10,484 nucleotides of DNA. It comes from an uncultured Veillonellaceae bacterium (lineage in GTDB: Bacteria; Bacillota; Negativicutes; Veillonellales; Negativicoccaceae). The position numbers and the translations under genes were made by a program. The notes under the pieces are model-generated. The model did no database searches. It saw only the letters and a list, made by a program, of their open reading frames with translations, and was not told the origin of the DNA. This document shows positions 7,205 to 10,484 of the stretch, in pieces; position 1 is the first letter of the stretch; every line of letters begins with the position of its first letter. The stretch covers positions 1 through 10,484 of the forward strand of contig CAMYCX010000049.1 in the NCBI GenBank assembly GCA_947254705.1. Direction: 5' to 3'.

Positions 7205-9253
7205 TTATCGCATCAACTTTCTCACATCTGCCCATGGCAGAATCATGTCGGCAATCATCCGCAAAAGAGCCAAGCGATTTCGCTTTACATCTTCATCATC
7301 GTCCATAACAATGACCTCTTCAAAAAATGCATTAATTGGTGCAACGAGGTGTTGCATCTCGCGATATACACCTGCATACTGCTCATTTGCATATGCTGCA
7401 TTAATTGTTTTACTTGCCTCTTGCACTGCCCGAGCTAGTGCCGACTCTGCGCCGATAGCTACCAAATCAAAATTAACTTCTTGATCCGCCTCAATGCCCG
7501 GAGCCAAATTAAGGACACGAATCAGCGCCTGTACCACATTTTCATCAGCCGCCATGCCAGTCTCTTCCAAAGCCTGCAATCTATGTGCGTTCTGCAATAT
7601 CACGTCACTCGGATTAGAAAGAACTGCATCTAACAGGTCATATCGTATTCCTGATTCTTCCATGATATGCCGAAAACGTTGCAAAATATATTGTTTTACA
7701 GCTGCAATACAACTTCTGTCCTGTAATTCGAGTGCCTCTGCTGCGGCATTTAAAGCCTTAGACAACGACCATGACAGGCCCCCCTGCAGTGTCATCTGAA
7801 CTATACCGATGGCCTGCCGACGTAAGGCAAAAGGATCTTGAGAACCGCTTGGTACATGACCTTGACTGAATACTGCTACCAAGTTATCCAATTTGTCCGC
7901 AAGACTGATGATCGTTCCTAAGCGTGTCATCGGTAATACATCTCCTGCAAACCTCGGCAAATACTGCTCTCCGATTGCTATAGCGACGGTCTCACCCTCA
8001 CCATCCAATCGTGCATATTCTTTCCCCATCTCCCCTTGTAATTCGGTAAACTCGACAACCATTGCCGTAGTCAAGTCCGTCTTCGACAGATGAATTGCCC
8101 GCTCCAACTCCCGCCTCTCAACATCAGACAATTTCCACGCACCGGCCAAAGCTGCCGCAATCCTTTGTAATCGCTGGGTTTTATCTTGTAAACTTCCCAG
8201 TCCTTCTTGGAAAACGATGTTTTCTAAATCATTGTACCGATCATCCAAAGAGCGTTTCCGATCTTCATCAAAGAAAAATTGGGCATCGGATAAGCGCGCT
8301 CGAAGTACTCGCTCATTACCAATTCGTACCGTATCCAAAAAATCTGTACCGCCATTTCTGACGGTCAAGAACACCGGGAGTAAATTTCCATTTTTATCCA
8401 GTACGGGAAAATATCTCTGGTGGTCCTTCATCGGAGTCACTACCGCTGCCGCAGGCAATTGCAAAAACCGCTCTTCAAATTCTCCGCGCAAAACAGTAGG
8501 ATATTCAACCAAATAAACAACTTCTTCTAGCAGGTCCGAGTCATGCATAACTATACCGCCAATCTCTTTGGCCGCATTATTCAATCCATTTTCAATAACA
8601 AGTCGGCGTTCTTCCGGATCCACAATAACATGTTCCGCCGCCATTACTTGTTCATATACACCTGCCGTGGGTATCTCTACCTTACTATGCCCCAAAAACC
8701 GATGTCCACGCGTATATCTATCCGACTCAACACCTGCAACAGAAAACGGAATTACATTTTCGTCAAGCAATGCAACAATCCATCTAATCGGTCGAACGAA
8801 CCGGAAAGTTTCTTCCCCCCATCGCATGCTTTTGGCAAATTGCAAACTTGTCAACAGTCTCACAAATAATTCAGGCAAAAGAGCTGTTGTCGCCTTGCCT
8901 TTCTGCACAATATCAGCATAAATATATCCGTCACGAATCACCAGATCTTCTACTTTCACACCTTGTCCATGTGCAAATCCCAACGCAGCTTTAGTCGGTT
9001 GCCCCGCCTCATCAAATGCAATTTCCATGGACGGTCCACGATTGCTAATTTGCACATCTTTTTGCCAATCCGCAACTCCGGAAACCTGTACTGCTAAACG
9101 CCTCGGTGTGCCTTGAACTTTCACCCGTTGAAATTCCAGGTTCGCTTCTTGCAACAAGTGCTCTGTATTGGTTTGTAATTGTGTCAAAATAAATTTCATA
9201 AATTTTGCCGGAATCTCTTCCGTTCCGACCTCAAGCAACAGTTCTTTATTCAT
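7205..9253 (-). CDS. glyS: Glycyl-tRNA synthetase, beta subunit
   Basis: This is the beta chain of the alpha2beta2 class II glycyl-tRNA synthetase; it recognises tRNA-Gly, while the alpha chain holds the aminoacylation site. The protein has 682 residues, close to the usual 690. The conserved N-terminus is LLLEVGTEEIPAKF (5-18). Other hallmarks are FAKSMRWGEETFRFVRPIRW (139-158), VVTPMKDHQRYFPVLD (271-286), RLSDAQFFFDEDR (320-332), HLSKTDL (388-394), the HD-like ADKLDNL (452-458) and SQDPFALRRQA (471-481). A C-terminal DALR-like anticodon-binding region fills the rest. The ATG overlaps the end of glyQ by 8 bases (ATGAATAA), and AAAGGAG lies about 9 bases upstream inside glyQ, so translation is coupled and subunits can be made in step. 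A 5-bp inverted repeat follows the stop but has no T-run. Confidence 0.98.
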   Translation of the reverse strand: MNKELLLEVGTEEIPAKFMKFILTQLQTNTEHLLQEANLEFQRVKVQGTPRRLAVQVSGVADWQKDVQISNRGPSMEIAFDEAGQPTKAALGFAHGQGVKVEDLVIRDGYIYADIVQKGKATTALLPELFVRLLTSLQFAKSMRWGEETFRFVRPIRWIVALLDENVIPFSVAGVESDRYTRGHRFLGHSKVEIPTAGVYEQVMAAEHVIVDPEERRLVIENGLNNAAKEIGGIVMHDSDLLEEVVYLVEYPTVLRGEFEERFLQLPAAAVVTPMKDHQRYFPVLDKNGNLLPVFLTVRNGGTDFLDTVRIGNERVLRARLSDAQFFFDEDRKRSLDDRYNDLENIVFQEGLGSLQDKTQRLQRIAAALAGAWKLSDVERRELERAIHLSKTDLTTAMVVEFTELQGEMGKEYARLDGEGETVAIAIGEQYLPRFAGDVLPMTRLGTIISLADKLDNLVAVFSQGHVPSGSQDPFALRRQAIGIVQMTLQGGLSWSLSKALNAAAEALELQDRSCIAAVKQYILQRFRHIMEESGIRYDLLDAVLSNPSDVILQNAHRLQALEETGMAADENVVQALIRVLNLAPGIEADQEVNFDLVAIGAESALARAVQEASKTINAAYANEQYAGVYREMQHLVAPINAFFEEVIVMDDDEDVKRNRLALLRMIADMILPWADVRKLMR

Positions 9254-10130
9254 GAGTAACCGCTCCTTTCAGCAAAGGATACCCCAGCTTTTCACGCTTA
9301 GCAACAAAAGCCTTCGCACACAATCTGGCCAACACTCTGACTCGCCCGATGAATGCAGTACGTTCACTGATACTGATTGCTCCCCGCGAATCCAGCAAAT
9401 TGAACACATGTGAACACTTCAAGACATAATCATATCCCGGTAATACCATACCCGTCTCAATGATTCTTTTCGCCTCTGTTTCATATTGGGAGAATAGAGA
9501 AAACAACATTTTCGTATCAGCAAGTTCAAAATTATATACAGATTGCTCGTATTCATTTTCGTGAAAAATATCTCCATACGTAATATCTTCTGACCAAATC
9601 AAGTCATATACATTCTCTTTTTCTTGAATGTACATCGCCAGACGTTCCATGCCATATGTAATTTCCACGGCCACCGGATGCATATCCAGGCTGCCAACCT
9701 GCTGAAAATAAGTAAATTGTGTAATTTCCATGCCATCAAGCCAAACTTCCCAGCCGAGGCCCCATGCACCCAGGGTCGGAGATTCCCAATTATCTTCCAC
9801 AAAACGAATATCATGCTGCTCCGCCTGAATCCCCAATTGTTTTAAGCTTTCTAAATACATCTCCTGAATATTGTCTGGAGAAGGTTTGCAAATCACCTGA
9901 AACTGATGGTGCTGAAACAGTCGATTGGGATTATCACCATATCGCCCGTCTGCTGGTCGTCGTGAAGGCTCCACATAAGCAACATTCCATGGCTCCGGTC
10001 CCAGTGAGCGCAAAAATGTAGCCGGATTCATTGTGCCAGCCCCTTTTTCGATATCATATGGCTGTTGGATAATGCAACCTTGATCTGACCAAAACTGCTG
10101 TAATGTAAAAATCATCTCTTGAAATGTCAT
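9246..10130 (-). CDS. glyQ: Glycyl-tRNA synthetase, alpha subunit
   Basis: This is the catalytic alpha chain of the bacterial alpha2beta2 glycyl-tRNA synthetase, which forms glycyl-adenylate and charges tRNA-Gly. It has 294 residues, normal for the family. The class II core is plain: EKGAGTMNPATFLRSLGPEP at 28-47, EPSRRPADGRYGDNPNR at 54-70 with HHQFQVICKPSP following, EDNWESPTLGAWGLGWEVW at 112-130 (motif 2 to 3 region), and EITYGMERLAMY at 156-167. The ATG at 10130 has GGAGG 5 bases upstream, and no other start fits. Expression is under a T-box leader whose terminator ends 14 bases before the start codon. glyS follows with an 8-base overlap. Confidence 0.98.
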   Translation of the reverse strand: MTFQEMIFTLQQFWSDQGCIIQQPYDIEKGAGTMNPATFLRSLGPEPWNVAYVEPSRRPADGRYGDNPNRLFQHHQFQVICKPSPDNIQEMYLESLKQLGIQAEQHDIRFVEDNWESPTLGAWGLGWEVWLDGMEITQFTYFQQVGSLDMHPVAVEITYGMERLAMYIQEKENVYDLIWSEDITYGDIFHENEYEQSVYNFELADTKMLFSLFSQYETEAKRIIETGMVLPGYDYVLKCSHVFNLLDSRGAISISERTAFIGRVRVLARLCAKAFVAKREKLGYPLLKGAVTHE

Positions 10131-10144
10131 CTTAACCTCCCAAC

Positions 10145-10181
10145 AAAAAGTCCCTGCAACAAATCAATTTGTTACAGGGAC
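10145..10181 (-). terminator. T-box regulated intrinsic terminator before glyQ
   Basis: The minus strand reads GTCCCTGTAACAAA, loop TTGA, TTTGTTGCAGGGAC, a 14-bp stem with one T-G pair, followed by five T (10149-10145). The 5' arm contains CCCT, which the T-box antiterminator needs, so tRNA binding abolishes this hairpin. Confidence 0.93.
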
Positions 10182-10357
10182 GAGATTACCCGCGGTTCCA
10201 CCCTACTTGGTCTATGACCCTCTTTAATGATATGGCGGTTTTTACTCTCCTGTCGGATTTCCTGCCGCTGCTCCCGGGCGCCTTCATTGCCGTTGATAAG
10301 CTTTCACTATCCTTATCTCGCTAAAGGGCGACTACTACTCCCGTTCCTCACTTAATT
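10145..10357 (-). ncRNA. Glycine-specific T-box leader upstream of glyQ
   Basis: The leader senses uncharged tRNA-Gly and then switches from terminator to antiterminator. The T-box sequence AGGGTGGAACCGCG is at 10204-10191. Its TGGA would pair with the UCCA end expected for tRNA-Gly (discriminator U). Stem I spans about 10343-10275: a CGGG/CCCG base helix, AGTAGTA K-turn-like segment, AGCGA bulge and a distal helix GATAAG/CTTATC with loop GATAGTGAAAG, resembling known glyQS leaders. The likely specifier codon is GGC at 10282-10280, in GAAGGC just before the 3' base-helix strand. GGC at 10291-10289 is a less likely alternative. A small Stem III hairpin (GGTC, ATA, GACC) is at 10219-10209. The AGGG of the T-box can pair with CCCT in the terminator's 5' arm, which makes the two structures exclusive. 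About 50 bases between Stem I and Stem III are extra compared with minimal glyQS leaders. Confidence 0.95.
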
Positions 10358-10363
10358 GACCTT

Positions 10364-10392
10364 ATTGTAACGAACAAATGATATCCTGTCAA
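10364..10392 (-). promoter_or_regulatory. glyQ-glyS promoter (sigma-70/sigma-A type)
   Basis: On the minus strand a perfect TTGACA (-35, 10392-10387) is followed by exactly 17 bases and TACAAT (-10, 10369-10364, one mismatch). The predicted start near 10357 lies just upstream of Stem I of the T-box. The -35 overlaps the TGA stop of the possible upstream reading frame. Confidence 0.9.
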
Positions 10393-10436
10393 TATTTTTC
10401 TTTCACCAACTCATTAAAGGCCGGTACGTTTACTCC
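10389..10436 (-). CDS. Possible C-terminal end of an unidentified upstream gene
   Basis: Fifteen codons are open from the last genomic base to a TGA at 10391-10389, reading GVNVPAFNELVKEKY. The composition looks protein-like, the strand matches the other genes, and an open stretch up to the glyQ promoter fits a compact genome. However, 15 open codons occur by chance about half the time. I do not recognise the family. recO is often found before glyQ in Bacillota, but nothing here identifies it. Confidence 0.33.
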   Translation of the reverse strand, partial: GVNVPAFNELVKEKY

Positions 10437-10484
10437 CTGTCTCTTATACACATCTGACGCTGCCGACGAAACCTTATGGGTGTA
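10437..10484. other. Nextera/Tn5 sequencing adapter contamination
   Basis: The sequence is artificial. Bases 10437-10455 are CTGTCTCTTATACACATCT, the 19-bp Tn5 mosaic end. Bases 10456-10469 are GACGCTGCCGACGA, the Nextera read-1-side adapter. Then comes a 10-base segment AACCTTATGG (10470-10479), the size of a unique dual index, and GTGTA (10480-10484), the start of the P5-side flow-cell sequence. Genomic DNA therefore ends at 10436. Confidence 0.97.

Noticed and set aside
1..10436. Search for CRISPR arrays, insertion sequences, tRNA/rRNA genes, prophage or defence genes
   Set aside because: No repeated units, transposase motifs or cloverleaf-like segments were seen. Almost all of the sequence is accounted for by nine conserved genes and their short control regions, and no gap between genes exceeds about 100 bases except the T-box leader.
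10437..10455. Tn5 mosaic end read as a real transposon terminus
   Set aside because: It is followed by the Nextera linker, a 10-base index-like segment and the start of the P5 sequence, so it is a library artefact.

Overview
The window is ordinary bacterial housekeeping DNA from a Bacillota (Firmicutes) genome. The evidence is a two-gene (alpha plus beta) glycyl-tRNA synthetase behind a T-box riboswitch, strong AGGAGG-type ribosome binding sites, GTG and TTG starts, and the order rplS-rbgA-rnhB-yraN-comM-dprA-topA, which is common in Clostridia and Negativicutes. I lean towards Negativicutes, but this is only an inference from gene order and protein style. All genes lie on the minus strand, so transcription runs from high to low coordinates.

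Layout in the direction of transcription. The last 48 bases (10437-10484) are not genomic: they are a Nextera/Tn5 library adapter with an index. Next to it are the last 15 codons of a possible upstream gene (10436-10389). A near-consensus promoter (10392-10364) then drives a glycine T-box leader (about 10357-10145) ending in an intrinsic terminator just before glyQ. glyQ and glyS overlap by 8 bases. After glyS an extended -10 promoter starts rplS, which has a short leader with a hairpin. A strong hairpin terminator sits directly after rplS. It leaves no room for a promoter before rbgA, so rbgA and what follows probably depend on partial read-through. rbgA overlaps rnhB. A third promoter (extended -10) lies between rnhB and yraN. 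yraN, comM, dprA and topA follow with gaps of 6-14 bases, two of which have the ribosome binding site fused to the upstream stop codon. topA runs off the left edge in its second zinc-ribbon.

How the genes fit together. glyQ and glyS charge tRNA-Gly and are induced when uncharged tRNA-Gly binds the T-box. rplS and rbgA pair a 50S protein with a GTPase for late 50S assembly. rnhB, yraN, comM, dprA and topA form a nucleic-acid block: RNA:DNA hybrid removal, a nuclease-fold protein of unknown role, two natural-transformation proteins acting on incoming single strands, and the main relaxing topoisomerase.

I found no mobile element, CRISPR array, tRNA, rRNA or defence system, and no previously undescribed system. 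The useful second looks are the adapter at the right end, the extra segment in the T-box leader, the terminator wedged between rplS and rbgA, the basic N-terminal extension of TopA and the non-standard start of yraN.
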